Shown: positions 22,142 to 33,194 of the stretch, piece after piece
Layout of the letters: each line of letters starts with the position of its first letter
How positions within the stretch are numbered: position 1 is the first letter of the stretch
Assembly: GCA_022570795.1 (NCBI GenBank)
Contig: JAKUDP010000010.1
Span: 372,001 to 436,000, forward strand
Reading direction: 5' to 3'
DNA from: Sphaerulina vaccinii
Lineage: Eukaryota > Ascomycota > Dothideomycetes > Mycosphaerellales > Mycosphaerellaceae
Length of the DNA stretch: 64,000 bases
Translations under genes and position numbers: made by a program
The notes under the pieces: model-generated
The model's database searches: none
The model's input: only the letters and a program-made list of their open reading frames with translations
Told to the model about the DNA's origin: nothing

Positions 22142-22568
22142 TGACTCGTGGTAACCTGGAGAGCAAGCAGACGCATAATACACATCCACGTTGATTGATG
22201 TGTGAATTGAAATCGAGGCGATTGGGCGGCGGCCGACGTTCTCGAGATATCTGTCTCCAGCACTGCGTCTCGACACAGGACCACTTCCCACGTGTACTCC
22301 GTTCGGACATATCACACCACTATCTTGGTCTTTTTGGACTGCTTCTGCAAATCTCAGTCTCCTATGCGCCCTACCTGGCCGCAGAGACGATGGAATATTC
22401 GGTGATGGACAGCAGAGAGAGCGAGAGTCCAAAACATTGCAATGCGACAGTTCGTGGTTCAAGGTCACCTCAATCAGCTAGCGCAAGTTGGCGGCTGGAC
22501 AGCTTAGCTTACGTACTACTGATGCGGAATGCATGTGCCAGCTCACTCTTATCCATCTCTCCAATGCT
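22142..22568. other. Convergent 3' region, no gene seen
   Basis: A 427-bp spacer between the 3' ends of the CCDC25 homologue and the DPP III gene. It presumably holds both 3' UTRs. No repeat or RNA gene was recognised. Confidence 0.5.
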
Positions 22569-25141
22569 TCAGATGTAAGCACGGTCTGCGAAACTCTGAA
22601 TCATACCCTCGGGCGTAGCTTCATACTCTTTCAACACAACGTCGTTTCCTTCCAGGAAAGTATTGGCTTGGACAAAGACCTTTCGTGGCTTACTCTGGGC
22701 GATGACTTGCGGTCGCAGCTTGGTCGCGAACCACTCGTTCACAGTTGTGTAGTCCTTATAGAACTGCAATCCGTTCTTGACGTCCGCAGTAGCTTTGTAG
22801 ACGTTGAGCTTTTGCAGAAACTTGTTCACCGCGGGTCGACCGTGACTCTCAATCTTTGATCTGTCCAGCCAGATGGTGACATCTGAGGCGTCCTCCTTAG
22901 AGTATTGGAGCTCGCAGAAGTCTTTGCCAGCTTCTAAGAAGACTTGAAGAATGGCGAATCTGCAGTCAAGTCAGCCGTTGTCTCGATCTGCCTTCTAACC
23001 TCATGATGATCATTCTTACCTGGCTTGCATATGTGCCTGTCCCCATTTGCCGCCGTTGGAGGGTTCCCAAAACTGAAGCGCAGCCACACCGGCTCTGGCC
23101 ATCTGCAAGTAACACACAAAGAGTACATCTCCTGCGACGCCATCGATATCTTCTTTCCCATCTCCAAAGCCAAAGATCGAAAGGATTGAGTAGTCTGGAC
23201 ACAGGCTCATAGCGACAGACTCTGCTCGACATTCTTCGTAGCTTGGCCCTGCACCACCGAAGACTGTTCCCCATGTCTCGCCAGGCTTGTACCATGTAGC
23301 GACGGCCTTCCCAGTCACTGGGTTCTGTGGTGGGTTCTTCACATCGAAGTTGAAGACACCAGGCTCAGTCTCCTGCAGAAGCTTACCACAGCCGTGGCCC
23401 AGCAACTCGTGAAGACCGACTTGGACTTCGAACGCCGGATCTCGATACTTGTCATACACATCTTGATCGGCATCTCGAATGAACGGCGTTGGCTCCTTTG
23501 GCGCGGCTGCGGAAAGGACGTTGCCTAAGCTGACATTCTTGAAGCCCTCGGTTTGTCTGACAAGGTCATAGTTGGGAATGTTTATTCCGGCTGGGATGCC
23601 ACTTCCAGCGAATGTGAGGACCTCAAGACTTGTGAAATCTGGGCTGAGGAAGGTACCTTTCTCGAAGTCCGCTGGCCATGGCAGTTTCGGTATTTGTTCT
23701 GGTGCAGACTCCACGAGCTTGCCGAATGCTGCGGTACGCTCTTTGTTCACCATCGCGACGAAGCCTTCCCACTCACCGCGGATGCCATGTGGGTCTCTAT
23801 ATGTCTCGATGAAGCCGATGTTACACTCGACGATAGGGCCTTTGTCCTTGATCCAGTGTCGCTGAGATTCCAGATGTGCGAGCATGGAACCATCGTGGAA
23901 AGTCTTGACCTAAAAGTAGTAGGTAGAAGGGTCAGCAGATATCTCTGAAAACACAGGCTGTCTGAAGCAATGTCTGTCCCCAAGCTCAGCACCCAAGTAA
24001 GTGCGAGCTCGGTGAGAAATACAAGTGGGCGCATGCCTTCTATCTACTGCTTTTACTCACATATTCGGCATGCATCTTCTCTTCGTTCTGATTCAGAGAA
24101 TGCTTCTGAGCTTGCGCTAAGTTCTGTGCGATCTTGAGCATCTCGGCCGCATGGTCACCATACACAATGCGAGCCTTGAGGCCGTCTCCGACTGTAAACT
24201 CCGTGTCTTTGAGGTCGCGCTGTGCTGGGTTATTCACTGCGGATGCAATCAGAAGCTCGAACTCGCCAGCAGAGGTCTTGCGCAGACGGGTGTTTTCTGG
24301 CATCAATTGCTTGTCCTTGAAGAAGTCAGAAATGGTTGCTATCTCCTCGGTCGTGATGTTGGCAGAATCCGGGTAGTAAGTGGAAACGTGCCCTTGTTCG
24401 GGATAGCCAAGATGCAATTGAGCGACAGATGCTGTATCGTACAGTGGGCCTTTGATCTTCTCGAAGAGCTCGGCGGCGTGTTTGGAGGTCCTCGCGATAG
24501 CTGCGAAGCTCTCTACAGGAAGCCGAGGAATGAACTTCGAGTCACCAAAGGATTTGTAGTTGCCAGTATTGCCAAGGAACTGCGCAGCGAAGTTGAGGAA
24601 GTGCCGCAGGTCGTCGTCTGAGACCTGCGATTTGGCTTGTAATTCCTTCCAGTTGCCATTGTAGGTCTTGTGTAGGTCCAAGATCAAGTCCTGGGTATTG
24701 TTAGCCTGGACTCAGGAAGCCGCAGCTGTTGACAGGTCCAGAAAATCGTGCGCACAGAAGGCTCGGCAACGGGTTGCTGAGGTCTTGCAGTCTTCACTCT
24801 CTGTTCACTACCCAGAACTTACATAGATTCTGTCGAGGAACAAATTAGCATATGACATTGCAGAGAGCCTCTTGTATACACTCACGGCTCCGATTCTGGT
24901 GAGACTTGACGTAGATTCACTCGAGTACCTGAGAACGCCGCCTTACCTAGAAGGAAACAGACCAGTGTAAGCTGATATGTCTTGACATGAGAGCATGCCT
25001 GGGGCGATTGCTTTACTCACTTATGTAATGGGCGTACTTCTGTTCCTTCTGATCGAGAGCCTTAAAGTGAGGCTTGATGGCGAGAGGCACCACAGTCGGT
25101 GGATCATCCGCTCTGTATTGGTTGAGAGTCTGCTCGTCCAT
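22569..25141 (-). CDS. DPP3: Dipeptidyl peptidase III (peptidase family M49)
   Basis: Six exons are inferred: 25021-25141, 24886-24946, a 7-bp micro-exon 24823-24829, 24061-24690, 23020-23909 and 22569-22959. All phases agree and the product is 699 residues, normal for the family. The M49 zinc signature HELLGH is at about residue 440 and the second motif EECRAE (third zinc ligand) follows about 50 residues later. Conserved GNYKSFGDSKF and the N-terminal start MDEQTLNQYRADDPPTV also fit. The enzyme is a cytosolic zinc exopeptidase that removes dipeptides from the N-termini of oligopeptides, part of general peptide turnover. The micro-exon codes the Pro-Ile-Tyr junction; skipping it would shift frame to an early stop. 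Confidence 0.93.
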
Positions 25142-25466
25142 CTTGTGCAGTGTTGTGATGTTGTTGTAGTGGAGACAAGAGGTGTCGTTTATGTACCTGA
25201 CACTAGCGGGGAAGTGGAAGTGGAAGTGGACCTTAATTCGCGCGCTTGTTATGTTTCATAAAATCAGGACATTACTGGAAGCAAATGCCGAGACGGTTCA
25301 GACGAACATGATACAAGAGAAACATTACGCATGACCGATACATGCTAAGCGCACGACATGGGTATAACTATACGAATTTCCAACGGCTCTTCAAGCGCTT
25401 CATCGCTTCATATCTCCATCGACAGCTCAGTGCTCACAGATCCAAACTCCTTATAAAACAAGCTCT
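25142..25466. other. Spacer, no gene seen
   Basis: About 325 bp between the DPP III start and the 3' end of the wall-protein gene. It must contain the DPP III promoter. A short GGAAGT/GGAAGTGGAAGTGG direct repeat occurs near 25210-25230. Confidence 0.4.
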
Positions 25467-26080
25467 TTACAATGCGAATGCCATGAGCGCACCCAAGCCA
25501 AGAACTGCGCCTGATGCAGCCTTCATGTTTGCGCTTGCGGCCCCTGAAGAAGTAGCACTGGCCTGGCTTCCTGTGCCCGAGGCCGTGTTGGATGTCGCCG
25601 TACCAGGGTGAGTTCCGCTGTGGGTACCACTTACGCCAGCAGTGCCGGTTGTTGCGGATCCCTCAGTGACTGAGATGCCAGTGGCCGCAGCTCCAAGGAC
25701 ATATGTTGTCGAGCTACCAATTGAGACAGTGAAGGAGCTTGCATTGCCGTATGCCAAAGTGTATACAGATCCTGAGGCAAGCCCTGCTGGGATTGTTGCG
25801 ACCGCAGGCTGAGCAGTCTCTGCGACTGGAGCATATCCATTGCTGAGGTTTGGCATGCCTGTCACGACGCCGAGGGAGTTCGTCTCAGTGAGGAAGTTGG
25901 TCATGGTGTTCGAGTAAGTGTAAGTCGATGTGGACATGGTCGTTGGTGCCTCGGTGGTCATCTATTCGTTCGTTGTCAGCAATGCTAGAGACATCACCGC
26001 GAAGCGATCGCGCGTACAGTGGTCTCTTGCGCGTACGCTGCAGCCACGAATGGCGCGATTGCTAGTAATGAGTAACGCAT
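25467..26080 (-). CDS. Predicted GPI-anchored Ser/Thr/Ala-rich cell-surface protein
   Basis: Exons 26018-26080 and 25467-25961 (56-bp intron with CTGAC branch site) give 185 residues. A signal peptide is clear: MRYSLLAIAPFVAAAYA, cleaved before QETT. The mature part is rich in Thr, Ser, Gly and Ala, including a TSGTHSGTHPGT-like stretch. The C-terminus has small residues (SGAASANMKAAS) followed by a hydrophobic tail, GAVLGLGALMAFAL, as needed for GPI attachment. It is probably O-mannosylated and linked to the plasma membrane or wall. No catalytic domain is recognised. Such proteins are fast-evolving in fungi, and the function is unknown. Confidence 0.82.
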
Positions 26081-27156
26081 GCTGATGGGTATGTTCGATT
26101 GATTATGTTCGATCTATGTCGGGAATGCTATTGTAAGGGAGCTTGGACGACTGTACTGGTAAAGACTGCGAGAAGTAGGTAAACGAGCGTGTGAAGAGCG
26201 TGGGACGATCGGGGAGCGCAAACGTGGGCAGGCGCATAGTTATACGGTTTTAAAATGAGGAGATTGCCCTGGGAGCCCGTGCCGTAGAATCTATTACCAG
26301 GGGTATGAATTGAGACAGCCAATAACTGACCTCGAGACGCACTTCTCCATCTGCACTCCGCTCTGCAGCTGTACACGCGACTCTGCGGTGTCGCACCAAG
26401 ATGTCCACGTGTAACGATTCATTCTCAGCGCGTTGATCGAGGAAATCTTGAACGTGGGCGACGCGTTCGAAGCTGATCAAAATAGGAACAAGGGACTGAT
26501 CAATCACAAGCGCAGGGCATCTTCCGCTGTCCAAGACGACGCCATCAATAGGAATACGGGCACGATATGTGTCTAGATGTACAAGGCAACATGATCGCAA
26601 TCGCGTGGCGACAGACGAGACGTAGGTAGAGGAGCCATCTTGTTCCACATTATGTTGGACAGCGAGCGTTCGGAGCTCTATACAGAGTGGTTCCTCGATA
26701 TTCTCCAAGTATTGGCATTGACTATGCCTCCGTGGTCACTGTCACTCCGGAGACTGGAAGGTTTGAGGGCAGAGAAAGCTGTACATTCAGCAAGACCACG
26801 ATTCAGAGAGATCATATCATGGCGTAGGCTATCTCCTACAATCACAGGAATGACATGATGAGAGCATATTGAAAACATGTTCGTGGACGCTGGCTGTGGG
26901 CCCAGCACCGCCACAGCTCGAGCCTCAAGTTATCAGTTCGATTAGGCATTGACATTGACACTTCTTCTATACATTTGACACGTTTTCCGAGTTTGCCTGC
27001 GAGTATCTCGATCTTACTCTTGCTACGCTATGCCGTACTACCAAATAGCAATATCGTGATTGGACCCATGCTTGCCTCCGATTCGAAGTCGATATCCTCT
27101 TCCTCCTGCCCACTCTGTCCACTCCACGAGAGGACTGTCATATCCCACCAGCAGCC
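26081..27156. promoter_or_regulatory. Divergent spacer between wall-protein and kinase genes
   Basis: About 1.08 kb holding promoters of two divergent genes. A minus-strand frame of 152 codons (26250-26708) lies inside; see the separate low-confidence entry. No TATA box is obvious upstream of the kinase. Confidence 0.4.
26250..26708 (-). CDS. Doubtful ORF (152 codons)
   Basis: The frame opens MENIEEPLCIELRTLAV and has a roughly protein-like residue mix, but no motif, signal peptide or membrane segment I can name. It lies in a region that should contain two promoters, with no supporting intron signals. It could be a lineage-specific gene or chance. Confidence 0.2.
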   Translation of the reverse strand: MENIEEPLCIELRTLAVQHNVEQDGSSTYVSSVATRLRSCCLVHLDTYRARIPIDGVVLDSGRCPALVIDQSLVPILISFERVAHVQDFLDQRAENESLHVDILVRHRRVACTAAERSADGEVRLEVSYWLSQFIPLVIDSTARAPRAISSF

Positions 27157-30100
27157 ATGTCGAGCCAGCCTCCGGGAACGTTCCTACCAAATACCAAGAT
27201 CAGGGTTGGCGATCACAAGGTATACATAGAAAAGTACCTTTCAGAAGGAGGCTTTGCGCATGTCTACGTTGTAAGGATACCTCGAGAGGGCAACAAACAT
27301 GAAATCGCTGTCCTCAAGCGCGTCGCCGTGCCAGATAAGGACCACTTGGCCAATATGCGCACCGAGGTGGAGACGATGAAGAAGCTCAAAGGCCATAAGC
27401 ATATTGTTACCTACTTCGACAGCCATGCTAGTCAGCTACCTGGCGGCGGGTACGAGGTCTTCCTGCTTATGGAATACTGTAAGGGCGGTGGTCTGATTGA
27501 CTTCATGAACACACGTCTGCAGCATCGTCTGACGGAGCCGGAGATTCTCAAGATCTTTGGAGATTGCGCAGAGGGCCTGGCGTGCATGCACTACCTAAAG
27601 CCCCCTCTACTGCACCGGGACTTGAAAGTGGAGAATATCTTGATCTCGAAATCTGCTGCAGGCACGCCGATATACAAACTGTGCGATTTTGGTAGCACTG
27701 CACCGCCACGGCAAGCTGCAAAGACTGCTGAGGAGGGAAGGCTCATTGAAGAGGACGTCCAGAAGCATACGACGATGCAGTACAGGAGCCCGGAAATGAT
27801 CGATGTATGGAGGAAGCAGCCTATTGATGAGAAAGCTGATATATGGGCTCTTGGGGTGTTGCTGTACAAGCTATGCTATTACACCACGCCTTTTGAGGCC
27901 GTAGGACAGATGGCCATCTTGAATGCCAGCTTCAAGTTTCCACCACATCCGCAGTTCTCGGATCGGATCAAGAAACTCATCAGCTGGATGCTGAAGGAGG
28001 ACCCGAAGAACAGGCCCAACATATATCAGGTCTTGAAGGAGACATGTTCCATGCGAGGAACACCTGTGCCAATTCAGGACATTTATACAAATCGAACACA
28101 ATCGGAGGCTCGTCGGAATGAGACATTACCCCCTGCTGATGCAGCATCCACGGCTGCGGTTGGACTTCAAAAGGTGGCTCCAGAAAAGGTCGTGCAGCAG
28201 TTACCTGATATCACACCCATGCGAAGAGGTAGGCCCACGGCTCCCGCTCAGCAAGGACCAGTCGCTGCAAAGCCCGCAGGAAAGGCACAGGCTGCTCCAG
28301 TAGGTGGAGATCCCTTCGCAGCTCTGGACTCCAAAAACTACGATGTGCGAGCAGGAGCTGTAGACGAGCTTGCAAAGCGATTCCCTAGTCTGGACGAGTT
28401 CGCAATTACTCACGACGGCAGCAAGTATGCCTTTGCACCCACGTCGCCTCCAGCTACGACGTCAACACCACAAGTGACCAGTCCTCTTAACGAACGCGTG
28501 ACTAACGCTTTAGCGGACCGAGTATTTTCAGGCAAGTCTTCGGAACAGCTAGTCCCTGCCAGGCCACAAGCTTCACAGTCCGCTGCGTCTTCCTCAGCTG
28601 CGCGGCGAGCTTCACCAGTGCGAACACAGACTCCTGTCGCGGCTTCGCGCACACCGCCAACAATACAACATCCTATGCCAATCCGAAATGTTTCACCTTA
28701 CAAGTCTACGGCAGTTGGAACCTCTCCGCCTCCAGGTTCCAGCAAAAGGCTGCCCGACATCAGCAAACGGCCCATATGGCGCGTGCCGGATCATACTCGA
28801 ACGTCGAGTCAGCCTCGAGCGTCGGAAGATGCTCAAGCTGCGGCATCGTCCCTGAAGCCCAGCCTGGCGCCCGCGCATCGACCTGCGCTACTTGAAGTGC
28901 ATCGCTCGAAATCGCAAACTGCCACTGTTCAGGCTGAGCATGCGCAGTCGTCTAGACCATCCCTGGAAGGACATCGCCCATCGGCGCAGGACCTTGGACA
29001 GGCCAACGATATCAGTCGGACGAAGTCGTTGAGCAATAGATCGAGGCCATCAAGCATGTATGTGAGCTCTAACATGGACTTCCTGAAGGACCAAGAACAG
29101 CAACGTAAACGTCCTTCGCTGGAAATCAGGCGGCATAGTCGACAAACCTCGCAGACTCGTGAGTCCGAAGCCGAAGAAGGTAACATCGAGGATGACATGG
29201 ACTATTTACGCAACACCGAACATGGCGATGGGAGTCGGAGATCGTCGAAAGGCCATCACAAGAAACGATCAAGTCTAGGACAGATCGGCAGCAACGCTAA
29301 GAGCATGTTCAGTGGGCGCTTTGGCGATGCATTCAAGCGCTTCGAAAGCAATGAGAAGCAGGGCCCCATGACCCCAGAAGCACGGGAGCTCGAGCAGGAA
29401 CCTGTGCTATTGTCGCCAATCACTGGATCAGAGGCGACGCCAAGTAGACACTCTGAGCATGAAGAAGAGGATGAGCTGCCACCTGATGTAAAGAGGGAGC
29501 TAGAGCGCCGCAAGCTGATTGAGGAAGAGAATCGTGTAGCTGCCGCAGCAGAAGAGTATAGGCAGCGTGTTGCAACACAAGGAACTGGAAATCTGCCACC
29601 AAGCCGAGCAAGCACTATTCAGAAGCGAGTGCAATCTTTACTTGACGATGGTCGACAATCGCCGGCCCCACGAAGAACAGCTGAGGGATATGGTCGATAT
29701 ACCGAACAAGATGCAGCACTACAACGTTCAGTACCGGCACAACCACAAGTGCCACTGCATAGTGGATTCAAACCACCGATCATATCACAAAAGCCAACCG
29801 GCGTCAACTCACACTCCTCGAATGACCCATATCCAAAGACGAGACAGCGTCCAGTGCCAAGTCCTGCTGCAAACTTCCCACCCACACCTGCTTCAGCACC
29901 TGCAGAACAAGCTCCTCTGCAGAGGGTTGTGTCACGACCGAGCGCACCACCGAAGCCGAAAGCCCTTCGTACTGGAGGCACTGCGCAGTGGCCACCTCCG
30001 CAGTCTCCTGATCTTGAGAAGCCACTCCCAGCCAAGCCAAGCGGTCTTGCTGCTCTTCTGGCAAAGGATCTCGAAGGTGTTCCAGACTACCCTCAAGGGA

Positions 30101-30276
30101 GCAGCAGTGATACACAGTCCCACAAACAGCCTCGCAATGATCTGATTGAGCTGTCTCCCACTTCGCCAGATGATCTTGATAGCTTTAGCAAACGCTACCC
30201 GAGCTTGAGCGGCATCGAAATGGTTGAGACTGAGGTTGGCGGCGAGAGAAAGCTCATGCGTGTGAGGGAAGTCTAG
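27157..30276 (+). CDS. Ark1/Prk1-family (NAK) serine/threonine kinase
   Basis: A single exon of 1,039 residues. The kinase domain fills residues about 15-305: glycine-rich loop LSEGGFAHVYVV, catalytic Lys54 in AVLKR, HRDLKVEN at 153-160, DFG at 177-179 and the P+1 region HTTMQYRSPEMIDVW. The HTTxQYRSPEMID signature places it in the Numb-associated/Ark-Prk group (yeast Ark1, Prk1, Akl1; animal AAK1/GAK). These kinases phosphorylate endocytic adaptors (Pan1, Sla1, epsins) at LxxQxTG sites to switch off actin-patch assembly. The long C-terminal tail is Pro/Ser/Gln-rich and disordered, with proline motifs such as RPSAPPKPKALR that may bind SH3 domains. No break or frameshift is seen. Confidence 0.93.
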   Translation: MSSQPPGTFLPNTKIRVGDHKVYIEKYLSEGGFAHVYVVRIPREGNKHEIAVLKRVAVPDKDHLANMRTEVETMKKLKGHKHIVTYFDSHASQLPGGGYEVFLLMEYCKGGGLIDFMNTRLQHRLTEPEILKIFGDCAEGLACMHYLKPPLLHRDLKVENILISKSAAGTPIYKLCDFGSTAPPRQAAKTAEEGRLIEEDVQKHTTMQYRSPEMIDVWRKQPIDEKADIWALGVLLYKLCYYTTPFEAVGQMAILNASFKFPPHPQFSDRIKKLISWMLKEDPKNRPNIYQVLKETCSMRGTPVPIQDIYTNRTQSEARRNETLPPADAASTAAVGLQKVAPEKVVQQLPDITPMRRGRPTAPAQQGPVAAKPAGKAQAAPVGGDPFAALDSKNYDVRAGAVDELAKRFPSLDEFAITHDGSKYAFAPTSPPATTSTPQVTSPLNERVTNALADRVFSGKSSEQLVPARPQASQSAASSSAARRASPVRTQTPVAASRTPPTIQHPMPIRNVSPYKSTAVGTSPPPGSSKRLPDISKRPIWRVPDHTRTSSQPRASEDAQAAASSLKPSLAPAHRPALLEVHRSKSQTATVQAEHAQSSRPSLEGHRPSAQDLGQANDISRTKSLSNRSRPSSMYVSSNMDFLKDQEQQRKRPSLEIRRHSRQTSQTRESEAEEGNIEDDMDYLRNTEHGDGSRRSSKGHHKKRSSLGQIGSNAKSMFSGRFGDAFKRFESNEKQGPMTPEARELEQEPVLLSPITGSEATPSRHSEHEEEDELPPDVKRELERRKLIEEENRVAAAAEEYRQRVATQGTGNLPPSRASTIQKRVQSLLDDGRQSPAPRRTAEGYGRYTEQDAALQRSVPAQPQVPLHSGFKPPIISQKPTGVNSHSSNDPYPKTRQRPVPSPAANFPPTPASAPAEQAPLQRVVSRPSAPPKPKALRTGGTAQWPPPQSPDLEKPLPAKPSGLAALLAKDLEGVPDYPQGSSSDTQSHKQPRNDLIELSPTSPDDLDSFSKRYPSLSGIEMVETEVGGERKLMRVREV

Positions 30277-30529
30277 GAACAACCATTTCGCAAGAGCATT
30301 CGAGTAATATAGACAGGAAAAGAGCCAAAGGCAAGAAAACCTGCCATACAAATCCATTTGCAGTCCAAACTTATGAGTGGTTCGGCTTCAGCGGACGCTA
30401 ACGGCCGTTTATGCAAGAAGCATAACATAGCAGAACCTAGATTCGACCTATGACAATGACGCACTCCATACACCACGCTGACATGAAGCTCATATTCAAT
30501 AGAACATTCTCAGATCAACACTTTCACCA

Positions 30530-31405
30530 ATGCCGATGACACCTCGACTACGACCTCTCCCTCTAGCAGCTGGTGTAACTGGATTCCTGTTCGCAGCTTC
30601 TATACCTACCATAGTATCAAGACTATCATCATCAACAATGGCAACAAGTACGAATCACAGCTGGCCAGTCAAGCAGTATACGCCTCGCCACACAACCTGG
30701 CCATACATCTCACAAGACTTCACTCGACAAGATCCTTCCAACGATGGAAATTTCTATTCGCAACCTCGTTTCGTCACACATATCGACGACGCTGCAATTG
30801 CCACTTTACGAGAATATTACAGTACTGTGTTGCCTCGTCACAAAGGCGCGCGAATATTGGACTTTTGTAGTAGTTGGGTTAGTCATTATCCTAAGGAAGT
30901 CGTTCAGGACAGCAATGAGGTGTTGATTACGGGAATGGGAATGAATAAGAAGGAATTAGACGCTAATCCTGTTCTTAATAATGGGAGAATTTTGAGAGAT
31001 TTGAATGAGAAACCGGATGTGAGGCAGGCTCTTGTAGATGCCGGCGTGACGGAGCTATTCGACGTTTCGACAAATGTGGTATCTACAGACTACCTTACTC
31101 AGCCTGTGCAAGTTCTACGCAGTTTGCTAGAGGTTACCAAACCTGGTGGTAGCGTTCACTTGACTATAAGCAACAGATGCTTTCCTACCAAGGCTATTGG
31201 AAGGTGGTTGCGGATGTCTGAAGAAGAGAGATTGCAGATGGTGGGAGACTTTCTGCATTTCGCGGGCTGGAGTAAGATTGAGATTGTGGAATTGAGTAAC
31301 GGGAAAATTGAACAGAGCGATGCTCAGGGTGGAATCAAGGACTTCGTGATGGCGATGTACGGGAGGAGAGATCCTCTATGGGTCGTGAGGGCAATCAAAG
31401 AGTGA
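30530..31405 (+). CDS. Putative class I SAM-dependent methyltransferase
   Basis: One exon, 291 residues. After a hydrophobic N-terminus (LPLAAGVTGFLFAASIPTIV, possibly a membrane anchor or organelle signal) comes a methyltransferase-like core: ILDFCSSWVSHYP (motif I position, but lacking the classic GxGxG), TGMGMNKKELDANP and LLEVTKPGGSVHLTISNRC, the strand-4/5 region of type-11 methyltransferases. It resembles a family shared by fungi, plants and some bacteria with no firm substrate. A second ATG at 30638 would remove the hydrophobic start. Fold assignment is fairly safe; activity is not proven because motif I is degenerate. Confidence 0.78.
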   Translation: MPMTPRLRPLPLAAGVTGFLFAASIPTIVSRLSSSTMATSTNHSWPVKQYTPRHTTWPYISQDFTRQDPSNDGNFYSQPRFVTHIDDAAIATLREYYSTVLPRHKGARILDFCSSWVSHYPKEVVQDSNEVLITGMGMNKKELDANPVLNNGRILRDLNEKPDVRQALVDAGVTELFDVSTNVVSTDYLTQPVQVLRSLLEVTKPGGSVHLTISNRCFPTKAIGRWLRMSEEERLQMVGDFLHFAGWSKIEIVELSNGKIEQSDAQGGIKDFVMAMYGRRDPLWVVRAIKE

Positions 31406-31807
31406 GTTGGCCCTCATCAGGAAGTGCAAAACTGCGTTTGTGCTCAGTAACTGGTCCGCCCATCTTGAACGCTGCTTTTCAGAACGGAACTCAGTCTTCA
31501 CATGACGATGTGGATGAATTCTAAGCAAAGAAGTGCAGGCGTGTCTCGATCGAAGAGTTATCAGCGGTCTCGTCACTGGCCTTTGGACTTGATGCCCTTA
31601 TTGCAGGTGATTTTGGAAACCGAGTCGGCCCGGAACTGCCAGGCCATACTCAAAGCACGGATCGAAGGCAGTGGGGCACAGGTCAATGGTGCCTGTGACA
31701 GAAATGTCTGGCATGAGAAACTCAATATGTCCATTTGTTACACTCGCTATGTCGTGTCTTGGTCTGTACGGTTATGAATCTGGTCGTGATCATCGCTTCG
31801 TAGACTG
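31406..31807. other. Convergent spacer, no gene seen
   Basis: About 400 bp between the methyltransferase stop and the 3' end of the cysteine-rich gene. No motif or repeat was recognised. Confidence 0.45.
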
Positions 31808-32465
31808 CTACAGCGGCAGAAGCTCAAGCATGCGTATGACACCTCGTGCGATGAGAGGCTATTCTGTGGTCAGTACATCTCTTGATCGAGGCTTGGACAA
31901 GGCTTACAATTTCTGCTCTTCTCACTCCATCACTTCCTACTGTCGCCACAGTACTGCTTCCTGCAATGACAAACCCACTGTTCGTAACATCCCCAGTAGC
32001 TGATGCTTGGACTAGCCCATTGCTATTGCTCGTTGCACTCGTGTACATCTGGAAACTGGTCGTAGTTGTTGCGCCTGTGGTCGCTAGTCCGTTGTTCGAT
32101 GTGGCCGTTGCTAGCGCTCCGTTACTGTTCAGTGTCCCTGCCGTGATGACTCCTCCTATTGTTCCAGTACACACAGCGCCAGAAGGACAACAAGCTACAT
32201 GTCCTGCGTTGTCGGCACTGCAGACCGCATTGGACATGCAGCAAAGGCTCGGTGCGCCCAGGTTGGAACAAGACTTGAAGCTGTTCGGACAGCCACTCGA
32301 TTGACGCTTCAGAAGCTCGTGTGCGGTTTCGTTCTGGAGAGATTGAGGAATGAGATCTTGCAGGGCTTCGGGCAGGGCTGCGAGGAATGGCTGCAGATCG
32401 GGCAGTTGGATGGCGGTCGCTACGCTGGCGATGAGCGTCGTGGACCGCACGTAGAATGCTCGCAT
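31808..32465 (-). CDS. Secreted cysteine-rich protein with Kex2-like site
   Basis: Exons 31908-32465 and 31808-31858 (49-bp intron with TACTGAC branch site) give 202 residues. The chosen start gives a signal peptide, MRAFYVRSTTLIASVATAIQ; a longer in-frame start at 32579 would bury it behind 38 hydrophilic residues. A propeptide-like segment ends in LLKRQ (dibasic Kex2 site), then a cysteine pattern CPNSFKSC..CC....C....CC.....C resembling domains in many fungal surface proteins. A Thr/Ser/Asn-rich region follows. The spliced C-terminus (ending MLELLPL) is not a convincing GPI tail, so the protein may be secreted, or the 3' exon may be wrong. Function unknown. Confidence 0.7.
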
Positions 32466-33194
32466 CGTGGATTCGGTGAAGTCGAGTACGGACTCCTCTC
32501 TGACGAAGCTGTCAACTGTGAGTTGCTGCTGTTCTGTCTGCTCTGTCGGCGTCGGTGTGCTCGTGCCAATGACGACCATTGTTTACGGATCTACCCATGT
32601 CAGTTCACGCAGAGCAACCAGCCCGATCAAACCTACTCTTGCGACCTCACTTCATTCTCACCTTCTCTCCAGAAACATTGTCAACACCTTCCTCGATCTC
32701 AGCTACAGATCAATCTTTGCCATCTTGTCGAACAGTTGCGCAAGAGCGGAGAACTGCCCACCTTGACATCAATCACTCCTGCTGCACGAAGGCAGGCCCA
32801 TATGCCGCATCAGAAAACAAAACACCGCCTTGCAACAACACGTCTACGATCATGCGCAAGCATCAGACTACTCCACCTGCAGTCGCAGCGCAGTGTTATA
32901 AGAATCGGGCTTACCAGAAACTTTCCGACATTTGCTATTGTACATCAGGATGTGGAGTAGAGAGGTCTTGCCTACTGTATACACTATAGGTGACTACCTG
33001 CTCCACGAACACAGCCATGCTTTTCAGACGACAAGAAGCAGGCAGGTGCTGCTAGCTCGTCTGTTTACCTACCTTACTGCTGTTCCTCTCTTCCTCCTCT
33101 CTTGTTCAACATCCACATCTAAACATCATCAGCAGCGAGCAATACAAGACCATCTTTCACACACATTAGCGCAAGAAGAAGACAATATCAAAGC
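32466..33194. other. Divergent spacer, no gene seen
   Basis: About 730 bp upstream of two divergent genes. Frames here are short and motif-free. If the longer start of the cysteine-rich protein (32579) is right, the spacer is shortened. Confidence 0.4.

Noticed and set aside
31882..32304. 140-codon plus-strand frame with a hydrophobic valine/leucine-rich translation
   Set aside because: It is the antisense of the cysteine-rich secreted protein, whose signal peptide, cysteine pattern and splice sites are coherent.
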